A DNA stretch of 64,000 nt from the NCBI RefSeq assembly GCF_011074955.1, contig NZ_WUQJ01000018.1, positions 62,001 to 126,000 of the forward strand, in the 5' to 3' direction. Both the position numbers and the translations under genes were made by a program. This document shows positions 8,438 through 17,924 of the stretch, piece by piece (the stretch's first letter is position 1; every line of letters begins with the position of its first letter). This DNA comes from Marinobacter caseinilyticus (GTDB lineage Bacteria; Pseudomonadota; Gammaproteobacteria; Pseudomonadales; Oleiphilaceae). The notes beneath the pieces were generated by a model, which was given only the letters and a program-made list of their open reading frames with translations, did no database searches and had not been told where the DNA came from.

Positions 8438-9181
8438 ATGCGCCTGATGTGGCAATTTTTTCACAAGCTGGGGTCTCCCAAGTGGTTCTATGGCATCGCC
8501 GGTCGCTGGCTGCCGTGGCTGTTGATCAGCGGGCTGATTCTATCTTTGGCGGGCATAGTCTGGGGTCTGGGCTTTGCGCCCAAGGATTATTTGCAGGGCA
8601 ACAGTTACCGCATCATTTTCATCCATGTGCCAACGGCGTTTCTGGCGCAGTCGATCTATATCATGATGGCAACTGCCGCGGTGGTCACGCTGGTATGGCG
8701 GATGAAGCTGGCCGATATGTTTGTGCGTTCGGTGGCGCCAGTCGGTGCCGTACTGACTTTTTTGGCGTTGTTTACCGGTGCGGTTTGGGGCAAGCCAACC
8801 TGGGGAACCTGGTGGATCTGGGATGCGAGGCTGACCTCGATGCTGATCCTGTTGTTCCTGTATTTCGGAGTGATGGCCCTTGCTGCGGCCATTGCCGACG
8901 AAAAATCATCTGCCCGTGCCGTGGCGATCTTGGTATTGGTGGGCGTGATCAATATTCCCATTATTAAGTATTCCGTTGAGTGGTGGAATACCCTGCATCA
9001 GCCTGCCACTTTCAAGCTGACGGAAAAGCCCAGTATGCCGGCCGAAATGTGGGTGCCACTGCTGATGGTGGTGTTGGGGCTTTACCTGCTGTTTGGCTGG
9101 TTGGCGTTTGTCCGTATGCAAACCGAAATTCTCTACCGTGAGCGCCGCACCCAGTGGGTGAAAGCGTTCGTTCGGCCCTGA
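8438..9181 (+). CDS. ccmC: CcmC, haem-handling protein
   Basis: Integral membrane protein of 247 residues that loads haem onto CcmE. It has six membrane segments and the periplasmic tryptophan-rich WWD motif WGTWWIWDAR at residues 122-131. The two conserved periplasmic haem-ligand His residues are present, His63 in FIHVP and His187 in NTLHQP. All expected features of the family are intact. Confidence 0.96.
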   Translation: MRLMWQFFHKLGSPKWFYGIAGRWLPWLLISGLILSLAGIVWGLGFAPKDYLQGNSYRIIFIHVPTAFLAQSIYIMMATAAVVTLVWRMKLADMFVRSVAPVGAVLTFLALFTGAVWGKPTWGTWWIWDARLTSMLILLFLYFGVMALAAAIADEKSSARAVAILVLVGVINIPIIKYSVEWWNTLHQPATFKLTEKPSMPAEMWVPLLMVVLGLYLLFGWLAFVRMQTEILYRERRTQWVKAFVRP

Positions 9182-9193
9182 CAGGGTGATAGC

Positions 9194-9448
9194 GTGATGG
9201 CGTTTGATTCGTTGCATGCATTTTGGGTAATGGAGGGCCACGGGCCCTATGTCTGGACCTGTTATGGCGCCTTCTTTCTGGTGCTTGGTCTGCTGACAAT
9301 ATGGTCTTTTCAACAGCGTCGTCAATTAGAGCGCAGGTTACGTCGGCAATGGCAACTCGAATCCCGGAAAGCGACCAGCCGTTCGGCCAGCGGTCACGAG
9401 ATGGGCCAATCCGACGCCATCAACCCGTCACAGTTCCACTCACCCTGA
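9194..9448 (+). CDS. ccmD: CcmD, small haem exporter subunit
   Basis: Small one-helix membrane protein (about 83 residues) that helps release holo-CcmE from CcmC. The N-terminal region FWVMEGHGPYVWTCYGAFFLVL has the family's conserved GHG-Y-W-Y pattern, and the C-terminal tail is basic, then polar. GTG 9194 and ATG 9197 are adjacent; the ATG is the likelier start. It sits between ccmC and ccmE as expected. Confidence 0.92.
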   Translation: MMAFDSLHAFWVMEGHGPYVWTCYGAFFLVLGLLTIWSFQQRRQLERRLRRQWQLESRKATSRSASGHEMGQSDAINPSQFHSP

Positions 9449-9469
9449 CATTCTTAAACTGGGCTAAAA

Positions 9470-9937
9470 ATGCATCCGATTCGAAAAAAACGTCTGACCA
9501 TTGTGCTGTTTCTGTTGGTGGGACTTGGCATTGCCGTCGGCTTGGCGACCTATGCGTTACGGCAGAACATCAGTTTATTCTACGACCCCAGCCAAATTGC
9601 TGCGGGTGATGCCCCTCAGGATGTGCGAATTCGTGCAGGTGGCATGGTGGAGGAAAATTCGGTTAAGCGTGACCCGGAGAGTTTGCGAGTGAGGTTCCGA
9701 GTGACCGATTTTGAGTCATCGGTGGTGATGGAATACACCGGTATATTGCCGGACCTGTTCGCTGAAGGGCAGGGCGTGGTGGCCACCGGGCGCATGGGGC
9801 CTGACGGTGTCTTTGTGGCGGATGAAGTGTTGGCCAAACACGATGAGAACTACATGCCACCGGAGGTCAAAGACTCTCTGGAGAAAGCGGCGGCGCGGGC
9901 AGAGAAAAATACCGCACAATCGATCCCCGAGTATTAA
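9470..9937 (+). CDS. ccmE: CcmE, periplasmic haem chaperone
   Basis: Haem chaperone of 155 residues that binds haem covalently and delivers it to CcmF. An N-terminal anchor helix spans about residues 9-30, followed by a beta-barrel domain. The haem attachment motif HDENYMP is at 124-130, with His124 as the covalent ligand and Tyr128 as the axial partner. The HxxxY type is the classical bacterial form. Confidence 0.96.
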   Translation: MHPIRKKRLTIVLFLLVGLGIAVGLATYALRQNISLFYDPSQIAAGDAPQDVRIRAGGMVEENSVKRDPESLRVRFRVTDFESSVVMEYTGILPDLFAEGQGVVATGRMGPDGVFVADEVLAKHDENYMPPEVKDSLEKAAARAEKNTAQSIPEY

Positions 9938-9961
9938 TTCAGATTCTGTTGGGAGAAACGA

Positions 9962-11989
9962 ATGTTTCCGGAACTTGGACAGTTTTCGCTGATTTTGGCG
10001 CTTATGCTGGCTATTCCGCTGGCGGTGGTGCCTCTGGCGGGGTCGCTGACCGGCCGAGACAGCCTGCAGGCGTTCGCCCGGCCCCTGGCGGCGGGCCAGT
10101 TTGTCTTTGTCGCCATCGCGTTTGGGTTGTTGACCCATGCGTTTATGGTCGATGACTTTTCTGTTGCCTACGTCGCCAATAACAGCAACAGCCTGCTGCC
10201 CTGGTACTTCAAATTCAGTGCGGTATGGGGCAGTCACGAAGGCTCACTGTTGTTGTGGGTTTTGATTCTGGCCGGCTGGACCCTGGCGGTGGCAATCTTC
10301 AGTCGGCGTCTGCCATCGGTGATGATTGCCCAGGTGCTCTCGGTTATGGGCATGGTCAGTGTGGGGTTCCTGTTGTTTCTGCTGCTCACCTCAAACCCGT
10401 TTGAGCGCATTTTGCCCAACGTGCCGACGGATGGCGCGGACCTGAATCCCCTGTTGCAGGATTTTGGCCTCATCATCCATCCACCCATGCTGTACATGGG
10501 CTACGTGGGGTTCTCGGTGGTCTTCGCCTTTGCCATTGCAGCCTTGATCAACGGCCGTCTGGACGCCGCATGGGCGCGTTGGTCCAGGCCATGGACCACC
10601 GTTGCCTGGGCTTTCCTGTCCCTGGGGATTGCGCTGGGCAGTTGGTGGGCCTATTACGAGCTCGGCTGGGGCGGCTGGTGGTTCTGGGATCCGGTTGAGA
10701 ACGCATCGTTACTGCCCTGGCTGGCGGGTACCGCGCTGGTTCATTCGTTGGCGGTGACCGAGAAGCGCGGCGTGTTCAAAAGCTGGACGGTCCTGCTGGC
10801 CATATTGACGTTTTCATTGAGCCTGTTGGGCGCATTCCTGGTGCGCTCGGGGGTGCTTACCTCCGTGCATGCCTTCGCCTCCGACCCCACCCGCGGGCAA
10901 TTTCTGCTGGCCCTGCTGGCCATCACCATCATTTCCAGCCTGACCCTCTACGCGTTTCGGGCGCCGGTCGTGCATTCCCGGATACGTTATGGCTCGGCGT
11001 CGCGCGAAGTGTTTTTACTGCTCAACAACGTCCTGCTGATGGCGGCGATGCTGCTGGTCCTGGTGGGCACGCTCTACCCACTGATACTCGACTACCTGGG
11101 CATGGGCCGACTATCAATTGGTGAACCTTTTTACAACCTGACGTTTTCTCCTGTGGCCATAGCGCTGGCATTGCTGATGGGGGCCGGTATTTTCTCCCGC
11201 TGGAAGAAAACCGATGGCGGCTGGCTGTCCCGTAAGCTGCTGTGGCCACTGGCGATCAGCCTGATTATGGCGGTGTTGGTGCCATTGTGGCTGGGCGAGT
11301 TCAAGCCCTGGGCATTTGCCGGTTGCTTTGGTGCTGCGTGGATTGCGGTCGCGACTTTTCAGGATCTTTGGCAGAAATCGAGCTCCAGAAAAGGTCGCTG
11401 GCATGGGTTACGGCGTCAGACGCGCAGCTATTACGGCATGGTGCTGGGGCATCTCGGTATTGCCCTGACCATGTCGGGTGCCACCGTGGTATCCAATTAC
11501 GGCATTGAGCGAGACGTGCGGATGACCCCCGGGGACGTTGCCGAGATTCACGACCTGCAGTTTGAGTTTGTTAAAATTGGCGAACGTCAGGGTGCTAACT
11601 TTGTGGCCCAGACTGCGCAGGTCGACATTTCACGCGGTGGCCGGCCAGTGACCACCCTGTATCCTGAGAAACGGCAATATCAGGTGCAGCGTAATATGAT
11701 GACGGAAGCCGGCATTGATGGCGGTCTGTTCCGCGACCTGTTTGTCGCCCTCGGAGAACGGGTTTCCGACGACGCCTGGGCCATGCGCCTGCAGTACAAG
11801 CCGTTGATTCGCTGGGTTTGGTTGGGCGCGATATTCATGGCGGCGGGTGGATTTCTGGCAATTGCGGACCGCCGATACCGGATCAAGGACAAACTGCCGA
11901 CAACGGAGCCTGCCCGGGTGCCTGAACCGGATGCCCAGGGCGCGCTGGCCAACCGCCGCGCTGATCCGCTCCCGGGGGGTGCATCATGA
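9962..11989 (+). CDS. ccmF: CcmF, cytochrome c haem lyase subunit
   Basis: Large multi-spanning protein of 675 residues that attaches haem to apocytochrome c. The WWD motif GWGGWWFWDPVENASLLPW lies at residues 235-253, and a conserved His is seen in IIHPP (His173). The start follows GGGAGAAACG. The end overlaps the ccmG start by 4 bases (ATGA), so the two are translationally coupled. Confidence 0.97.
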   Translation: MFPELGQFSLILALMLAIPLAVVPLAGSLTGRDSLQAFARPLAAGQFVFVAIAFGLLTHAFMVDDFSVAYVANNSNSLLPWYFKFSAVWGSHEGSLLLWVLILAGWTLAVAIFSRRLPSVMIAQVLSVMGMVSVGFLLFLLLTSNPFERILPNVPTDGADLNPLLQDFGLIIHPPMLYMGYVGFSVVFAFAIAALINGRLDAAWARWSRPWTTVAWAFLSLGIALGSWWAYYELGWGGWWFWDPVENASLLPWLAGTALVHSLAVTEKRGVFKSWTVLLAILTFSLSLLGAFLVRSGVLTSVHAFASDPTRGQFLLALLAITIISSLTLYAFRAPVVHSRIRYGSASREVFLLLNNVLLMAAMLLVLVGTLYPLILDYLGMGRLSIGEPFYNLTFSPVAIALALLMGAGIFSRWKKTDGGWLSRKLLWPLAISLIMAVLVPLWLGEFKPWAFAGCFGAAWIAVATFQDLWQKSSSRKGRWHGLRRQTRSYYGMVLGHLGIALTMSGATVVSNYGIERDVRMTPGDVAEIHDLQFEFVKIGERQGANFVAQTAQVDISRGGRPVTTLYPEKRQYQVQRNMMTEAGIDGGLFRDLFVALGERVSDDAWAMRLQYKPLIRWVWLGAIFMAAGGFLAIADRRYRIKDKLPTTEPARVPEPDAQGALANRRADPLPGGAS

Positions 11990-12522
11990 AGCGCCTGTTC
12001 CTGTTCGTTCCGGTCGTGCTGGCGGTCACTTTGGGTATGGTGTTGCTCGCGGGTATCGGCAAGGACCCGACTCATCTCGAGTCGGCCCTCATTGGTAAGC
12101 CCGTGCCAGCATTCGAGCTGGCCAAGCTTGAGAGTCCGGATGTCACGTTCAATACGGATGTCTTCAAGGGGCAGGTGTCGTTGCTGAATGTATGGGGCAC
12201 CTGGTGCCCGTCCTGCCGTGATGAGCATCCTGACCTGATTTGGCTGGCGCAAGACAAGGGCGTGCCGATTATCGGCCTCAACTACAAGGACAACCGGGAT
12301 CAGGCGCTGCAGTGGCTCCGCCGTTTGGGTGACCCTTACCAGGTCAATCTGTTTGACCCTCAGGGCCGGCTGGGGTTTGACCTTGGCGTCTATGGTGCAC
12401 CCGAAACCTACATAATTGATAAAAATGGCATTGTCCGTTATCGCCACGTCGGGGTGGTCAACAAGGCCGTGTGGCGTGAAAAGCTCGAACCCATTGTCCG
12501 CAGTTATCAAAAGGAAGGGTAA
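11986..12522 (+). CDS. ccmG: CcmG (DsbE), thioredoxin-like reductase
   Basis: Membrane-anchored periplasmic thioredoxin-like protein of 178 residues that keeps the CXXCH cysteines of apocytochrome c reduced. The signal anchor is at about 5-24. The redox motif WCPSC has Cys74 and Cys77, and the cis-Pro region reads GAPETYIID. It overlaps ccmF by 4 bases and is 4 bases before ccmH. Confidence 0.96.
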   Translation: MKRLFLFVPVVLAVTLGMVLLAGIGKDPTHLESALIGKPVPAFELAKLESPDVTFNTDVFKGQVSLLNVWGTWCPSCRDEHPDLIWLAQDKGVPIIGLNYKDNRDQALQWLRRLGDPYQVNLFDPQGRLGFDLGVYGAPETYIIDKNGIVRYRHVGVVNKAVWREKLEPIVRSYQKEG

Positions 12523-12526
12523 ATTG

Positions 12527-13030
12527 ATGAAGCGTTTGCTCATCCTGGTGTTGTTAACAGTGTGCTCAACTGCGGTCTTGGCGGTAACCGATGACCTCTA
12601 CCCCCTGGCGTCGGAATCGGACCGGGAACGCTTTCACAGCCTGACCAAAGAGTTGCGGTGTCCCAAGTGCCAGAACCAGAACATCTCCGATTCCAATTCT
12701 CCCATTGCCCGGGATATGAAAGACGAAGTCCATCGCATGGTGCGGGAAGGTGCCTCCAATGAAGAGATCTTTGAGGCATTGGTGTCACGTTTTGGCGAAT
12801 TTGTGCGTTACAAGCCGCAATTTGATAAACGAACCGCTTTGCTGTGGGCCACGCCTCTGATCGTGATATTGCTTGGGGGGCTGCTGGTTATGGGCGTGGT
12901 TGTGCGTTCAAGACGCAACTCTGAAACCAGTTCCGGATTGACCGAGGCACAAAGAGAAAAAGCCAAGCGCATTCTGGGCGACCATCCCCAGGACCGCACC
13001 GGCGACTCGTCTGCAAAAGACCCGCACTGA
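12527..13030 (+). CDS. ccmH: CcmH, apocytochrome thiol-reduction subunit
   Basis: Protein of 167 residues with a cleavable signal peptide (about 1-19), the redox motif LRCPKCQNQNI (Cys45, Cys48), and a C-terminal membrane helix (about 105-127). It works with CcmG and CcmF in haem ligation. The start at 12527 is chosen because GAAGGG lies just before it and it gives a clean signal peptide; a longer reading overlaps ccmG. This is the short CcmH form, and the CcmI part is encoded separately by the next gene. Confidence 0.95.
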   Translation: MKRLLILVLLTVCSTAVLAVTDDLYPLASESDRERFHSLTKELRCPKCQNQNISDSNSPIARDMKDEVHRMVREGASNEEIFEALVSRFGEFVRYKPQFDKRTALLWATPLIVILLGGLLVMGVVVRSRRNSETSSGLTEAQREKAKRILGDHPQDRTGDSSAKDPH

Positions 13031-13070
13031 TCATATTGTTTCGATTCACTAACGATTGGACCACCGTATT

Positions 13071-14348
13071 ATGACGACTACATTCTGGTCTGCCGCCGTT
13101 GCGTTAATTGGGTTGGCGTTGGCCTTCGTGTTGTTTCCGCTGTTTTTTAATCGCCCTCGTCATCGGGCGGAAGCGGATCTTCGCAATCAGAACCTGTTGG
13201 CTTATCGTGGCCGTATGGCAGAACTTGAGGCGGAGTACGACGCTGGCAATCTGGATCCCGAGAATTACCAGCAACTCAAGGACGAGCTGGCCGGCAGTCT
13301 GTTGGACGATGTCTCGGACGCCGATGCGGTGGTGGCTGGGGACTCCCCGGATGAGCGGCGTCGCACCAGCGCCCGCGTGGTGGCGTTGGCCGGCCTGATC
13401 CTGATCCCAGTGGTGTCGGTGACCTTGTATCAGCAGTGGGGTGCGATGGACGATGTCGAGCAATGGCTCGCCATGCAGCAAGTGTCCGAGGCCGGCGAAG
13501 GCCGTAAAGCTCAGGTGGCTCAGTTGACCGACCAACTTCGGGCGCGCCTCACCACCAATCCGGATAACCCGGAAGGTTGGGCCATGCTGGGCCGTACCTA
13601 CATGAATATGGAGCGCTACCCGGATGCCGCCTGGGCGTTCACCCAGCTTGCCCAGCAGGTCGCCGAAGCGCCGACACAGCAGGCAACGGCGTTGGGCTTA
13701 GCGGCGCAGGCGCGGTTTTTCGAGAGCCAGGGCGCGATGACGGATGTCGTCACACAAGCCATCGTCGCCGCCCGTGCAATTAACCCCGACGAAGTGAATT
13801 CCCTGGGGTTGCTGGGCATTCACGCCTTTGAACAGAAACAATTCGAGGACGCGATCGATTATTGGGAGCGCATTGCCGAGGTCGCCCCAAATCACCCGCA
13901 GTTGCCGTCCATTCGGCAAGGGATTGAGCAGGCTTATCAGCGTCTTGGGCGGGAAGCACCGGCGTCCGCACCGATGGTCGCAGCCGGGGTCTCGGATCTG
14001 GGGGTTACAGTGCGTGTAACACTGGATGACTCATTGGTCGATCAGGTCCCTGCGGAGACCACCCTGTTTGTATTCGCCCGCCGTCCTGGCGCCAAATCGG
14101 TTCCGCTTGCTGTCGTGCGCAGGACCGCCGCAGACCTGCCATTGCAACTGCGTCTGAGCGATGAGTTTTCGATGGCACCGAGCGCGAAAATATCGGATGC
14201 CGAAGAAGTGGTGATTACCGCGCGGCTGTCACCCAGTGGCAATGCAATACCTCAGCCGGGGGATTGGCAAGGTGCCACCGCGACGCCGGTGGCTGTGACC
14301 GATGGCCGTGAGCCGGTGCCGTTGCGGATTGATCAGCAACTGCGATGA
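13071..14348 (+). CDS. ccmI: CcmI (CycH), apocytochrome c chaperone
   Basis: Protein of 425 residues. Two membrane helices (about 4-22 and 97-116) flank a short cytoplasmic segment, followed by a periplasmic TPR region (about 155-300: GWAMLGRTYMNMERYPDAAWAF and later LLGIHAFEQKQFEDAIDYWE) and a C-terminal beta-rich domain. CcmI binds apocytochrome c and passes it to CcmF/H. ATG 13071 is preferred over an upstream TTG. It is the last gene of the ccm operon and converges on batD. Confidence 0.93.
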   Translation: MTTTFWSAAVALIGLALAFVLFPLFFNRPRHRAEADLRNQNLLAYRGRMAELEAEYDAGNLDPENYQQLKDELAGSLLDDVSDADAVVAGDSPDERRRTSARVVALAGLILIPVVSVTLYQQWGAMDDVEQWLAMQQVSEAGEGRKAQVAQLTDQLRARLTTNPDNPEGWAMLGRTYMNMERYPDAAWAFTQLAQQVAEAPTQQATALGLAAQARFFESQGAMTDVVTQAIVAARAINPDEVNSLGLLGIHAFEQKQFEDAIDYWERIAEVAPNHPQLPSIRQGIEQAYQRLGREAPASAPMVAAGVSDLGVTVRVTLDDSLVDQVPAETTLFVFARRPGAKSVPLAVVRRTAADLPLQLRLSDEFSMAPSAKISDAEEVVITARLSPSGNAIPQPGDWQGATATPVAVTDGREPVPLRIDQQLR

Positions 14349-14361
14349 TTTGAGCCCGCGT

Positions 14362-16098
14362 TCAGTGTGGCGTGGGGCTCAACTCGGGCGGATACAGCGG
14401 TGGCAAGGGGTCTGTCGTCGTGCCAGTGGCGCCGTGAGCTCTCAGCGCTCGAAGCTGTGCGATCAGCGCACTGCCATCCCATGGTTGAGCATTGCCGGCA
14501 TTGGCGCCAAACAGTCTTGACTGCAAATGGTCCGTCTCAGTCTTGAGCGCCGGGCTACCGGCCCAGCGAACCACATCCGAGGTACTGGCGAACGATTGCC
14601 CCGGGTAACAACGGGATGCCCATCGCGGTAACAGATCAAGGGTGTCTGATTGTCCACGACGTGCAGCCACGCACAAAGCATCAAACAACTCCTTTTCGGC
14701 GGTATTGACCTGCTCCCCGGGACTGCCGGAGGTGGACGAACGTTTTTTCCGGCGCAGCCACAATGCCAGAGTAAGAAGCCAGCCCAGCGCCAACGCCCCG
14801 GCCAGCCAGGGCCAGAAACCTGCTGAGGTGCTTGTGACCTCGGTACTGTCCCTATCGGGAGCGGGTAGCTGCCCGGAGTTTTCCACCGGCGCCGGTTCCG
14901 CGCGCTGTGGTGATGTATGAGTCCCGAGGGCAGCCGTGATGGCCAGGGTTCGCTCGGGAATAACCGCCACCCGTTCCTGATCGGTGGCCGTGTCCCACCA
15001 GGGCACGCGGACCGCGGGCAGTGTGACAGTACCCGGCTGAATGCCGACCAGGGCGGTGGTTTGGGTCAACTCGCCCACCAGAGTATCGCCATCGATTTTG
15101 GTGGCCGCCTCTGGCTTCTCGGGGTAACTGCGCAAGCTGTCAGGCGTTGCCAGTTCAAGCGGTGGCAGTGTGGCGGCGGGCAGGCCAGCGGCAGTGACCG
15201 TGACGGTCCGGGTCAGGCTTTGGCCAACCGCAACCTCCGACACGCCAGACATACCCCGTTCAGTCAACGCCAGTTGGCTTGCTGGCAGCCACACATCGCC
15301 ACTGAACGCGGCGGGGGGTGACTTGACTGGAATCTCGAAAAGTTGGGCGCTGTCTCTCAAGAAGACCAGCTTGCCCTTGCTGTCACGGGCCTGGCCATCA
15401 AACCGAATGGGTGGCAATGACAATTCGCCAGTTTGCTGAGGGTAGATCGCATAGCGTCGCTCAACCACCCGGTAGCGCTGACTGTCACGAAAACGATTGT
15501 ACTCTCGCTGCTTTCCCAGTGATTCGATGACCGCATCGGGGTGCGTCGGCTCGGACAAGTCACCCCGAATCAGGTTGCCGGTGAAAAACAGTTTCACCGT
15601 CAAAACCAGTTGCTCCTGGATGTACACACTGTCTTTATCGGCCGCGAGTTCTATGAAGGCGGCCCTGGGTTGGCCGTCCACTGCCGGTGCGTCTCCGGGC
15701 CGCACATTAATCGTCATCGGTTTGGATCTGGCGTCGTTAAAGGTAAGGGCAGGGACGGCCAGGGGCCCGGATCGGCGGGGCGCCAATTGATAGGTCCAGG
15801 TAATTTCGGCACGGGTTTCCCCATTGACAGTGCGCACATTGTATTTTTGATGTCGCGACAGAATCTCGAAGTCCTGTTCCAGCTTGTCGATGTCCGGAGA
15901 CGGTAACTCCAGGTTGCCCAGATTGAATAAGCTGTCGAAATTAATCGCCAGCGCCATTTCGCCCACCACGGTGAGGGTCAGGCTCTCGTTCTCAAACAGT
16001 GTGGTGCGGTCAGGCTCGACACGGAGCGGTTCGGCAGCCAATGCCGCAGTCAAGGTGAGGAAGAACAGTAAAAGAACGGCTGTAATCCGGCTTACCAT
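14362..16098 (-). CDS. batD: BatD-like periplasmic protein
   Basis: Protein of 578 residues with a signal peptide (about 1-21), several beta-rich BatD repeats (for example residues 26-130 and 140-250), and one membrane helix near 430-450 followed by a basic cytoplasmic tail. BatD proteins accompany the VWA proteins BatA and BatB in operons first linked to oxygen tolerance; the biochemical role is unknown. The start overlaps the end of the BatB/C gene by 7 bases, so translation is coupled. It is the last gene of the minus-strand operon that starts at moxR. Confidence 0.9.
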   Translation of the reverse strand: MVSRITAVLLLFFLTLTAALAAEPLRVEPDRTTLFENESLTLTVVGEMALAINFDSLFNLGNLELPSPDIDKLEQDFEILSRHQKYNVRTVNGETRAEITWTYQLAPRRSGPLAVPALTFNDARSKPMTINVRPGDAPAVDGQPRAAFIELAADKDSVYIQEQLVLTVKLFFTGNLIRGDLSEPTHPDAVIESLGKQREYNRFRDSQRYRVVERRYAIYPQQTGELSLPPIRFDGQARDSKGKLVFLRDSAQLFEIPVKSPPAAFSGDVWLPASQLALTERGMSGVSEVAVGQSLTRTVTVTAAGLPAATLPPLELATPDSLRSYPEKPEAATKIDGDTLVGELTQTTALVGIQPGTVTLPAVRVPWWDTATDQERVAVIPERTLAITAALGTHTSPQRAEPAPVENSGQLPAPDRDSTEVTSTSAGFWPWLAGALALGWLLTLALWLRRKKRSSTSGSPGEQVNTAEKELFDALCVAARRGQSDTLDLLPRWASRCYPGQSFASTSDVVRWAGSPALKTETDHLQSRLFGANAGNAQPWDGSALIAQLRALRAHGATGTTTDPLPPLYPPELSPTPH

Positions 16099-17924
16099 GG
16101 GGTATCACTCTCGCTGGGTTGGGTATCGCTATCGCGGTATTGTTGCAGGAATTTCCGGCGCAGCAGGCCGCCCGGATCATCCGGAATGCGGCGCAGCCAT
16201 TGCTCCTGTCCCTGAGACAACGGCTGTTCATCGAGCGCGGCCGGTGCTTCGATCTCAGGCGGTGAACCTTCCTGCTCGCTGCCCCTCTGGGTGGCGTCCC
16301 GGGGTTGATTGGATGCCTCTTGCTCTGACGGCTGGCCCTGGCCTTCCTTTGGCTCCTGGGCAGCCTGGGAACGCTGGCTTTGACCGCCATCACTACCGGG
16401 ATTTTGCTGACCCGGGTTGGACGACTCTCCACCGCCAGAGGGTGGTTGCTCCGGTGGGTTACCGTCAGCGCCCGGCTCCTGTGATTTATTTTGCTGATTT
16501 TGTTGCTGGTTTTGCGAATTCTGTTGTTGCTGATTGTCGTCGCCGTCTTGACTCTGCTGTTGCTGTTGGTCCAGCAGCTGTTTAACCAGGTCCCGGTTAT
16601 AGCGGGCATCCTCATGGTCGGGCTGCTGTCCCAGTACCTGGTCGTAGCGCTCAAGCGCTGCCTGCAGGTCACCGCTTTTGGCCAGCGCATTCGCCTGATT
16701 GTACTGCGCTTCCAACGACTGGGCCGCGGCAAATTCTGCCGCGGCGGCCTTGTAATCACCGGCACGGTATTGGGCGCTGCCCCGCCAATCGGGACGGGAG
16801 AACCGGTCGATCGCCGCCTTCGGGTCCTGCTCAATCAGTGCTTCGCCCCGTTGATCCGGGCGAGACCATAAATCGTCCCAGCCAAAGGCCATGGCGGGCG
16901 ACGGCATCAGTGGCAATACCAGCACCATCACTGCGAGCAGGGCGCCCCGGCGCCAACCGAGTAACAGCAGTGGCAGCGCCAGCCAGAGTGCCCAGTAGCC
17001 ATCATCCTGCCAGCGGCTGACGGACAGGTCGCGATCGCTGTCCTGCCAGTCATCGCGGTCTCTGGCCCGTAAATCAAGTGCCCGCAAATCGCGATTGTCG
17101 AAGGTCAGGACATGGCTGCCGCCGCCGGTGCGCTCGGCTACACGGGCAAGGCCGTCCGGATCGGCCTTGGTAATGACCACCTCGCCGTTGTCACGGATAA
17201 ATCCCTGTTTGGGGAGCGGGATGGGGCCGCCCTCGACGGTACCCACCGCCAGCGTACTCAGGCGGTAGGGACTCTTCTGGAGCAGGTCTCTGATGGTGTA
17301 CTCCTGTTTAGCCGGCACGTCGTCGCTGATCAGCAGTAAGCGGCCTTGTCCGGGGGCTCCCTGATCCAGCAATGACTTGGCCAGCGCCACCGCGAGATCG
17401 GGCCGGTTGCCGGTGGCCGGCATGATAAGCGGGTCCAGAACCCCCAGCAGGCCTTCAATGGTTTTTCGGTCATCGGTCAGTGGCGTTACCACATGAGCAT
17501 CCCCGGCATAGACCACTAACCCGGTAAAGCTGCCGTCACGCTCCTTGAGCAGGTCCAGGATTTTGCGTTTGGCCAGGGTTAAACGGTCCGGCTCAACATC
17601 GGTTGCAAGCATGGACAGAGACAGGTCCAGGATGATCACCAGGCTGTCATTTTGTTGTTGCAAGGGCGTCGGCGCCTGACGCCAGGCAGGGCCGGCCAGT
17701 GCGAATGTCAGCGTCGCGATGGCGAGGACCAGGATGATGAGCGGAGATTTAACCGGTTTGTCTGCCGTCCCACCGCCGCTAAGCAGAGGATTCAGCAGCG
17801 TGGCCGGCATGATCCTCGCCCAGCCGTTCTGGCCCTTGCGGGCTTGCCGGATCACCAGCGGTAGCAGCGGCAGAGTCAGTAATGCGAGCAACCACAGCGG
17901 GCGCAGGAAATGCAGGTCAGCCAT
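16092..17924 (-). CDS. BatB-BatC fusion, VWA and TPR protein
   Basis: Membrane protein of 610 residues that joins the BatB and BatC modules. It has an N-terminal helix pair, a von Willebrand A domain (about 80-270, MIDAS motif DLSLS), a further membrane pair (about 300-345), then a TPR region (about 360-450: FAAAQSLEAQYNQANALAKS, LERYDQVLGQQPDHEDARYN). A Gln/Asn/Ser/Gly-rich low-complexity tail covers about 450-570. ATG 17924 is chosen because GGGAG precedes it and it overlaps the batA stop (ATGGCTGA). Confidence 0.88.
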   Translation of the reverse strand: MADLHFLRPLWLLALLTLPLLPLVIRQARKGQNGWARIMPATLLNPLLSGGGTADKPVKSPLIILVLAIATLTFALAGPAWRQAPTPLQQQNDSLVIILDLSLSMLATDVEPDRLTLAKRKILDLLKERDGSFTGLVVYAGDAHVVTPLTDDRKTIEGLLGVLDPLIMPATGNRPDLAVALAKSLLDQGAPGQGRLLLISDDVPAKQEYTIRDLLQKSPYRLSTLAVGTVEGGPIPLPKQGFIRDNGEVVITKADPDGLARVAERTGGGSHVLTFDNRDLRALDLRARDRDDWQDSDRDLSVSRWQDDGYWALWLALPLLLLGWRRGALLAVMVLVLPLMPSPAMAFGWDDLWSRPDQRGEALIEQDPKAAIDRFSRPDWRGSAQYRAGDYKAAAAEFAAAQSLEAQYNQANALAKSGDLQAALERYDQVLGQQPDHEDARYNRDLVKQLLDQQQQQSQDGDDNQQQQNSQNQQQNQQNKSQEPGADGNPPEQPPSGGGESSNPGQQNPGSDGGQSQRSQAAQEPKEGQGQPSEQEASNQPRDATQRGSEQEGSPPEIEAPAALDEQPLSQGQEQWLRRIPDDPGGLLRRKFLQQYRDSDTQPSESDTPW

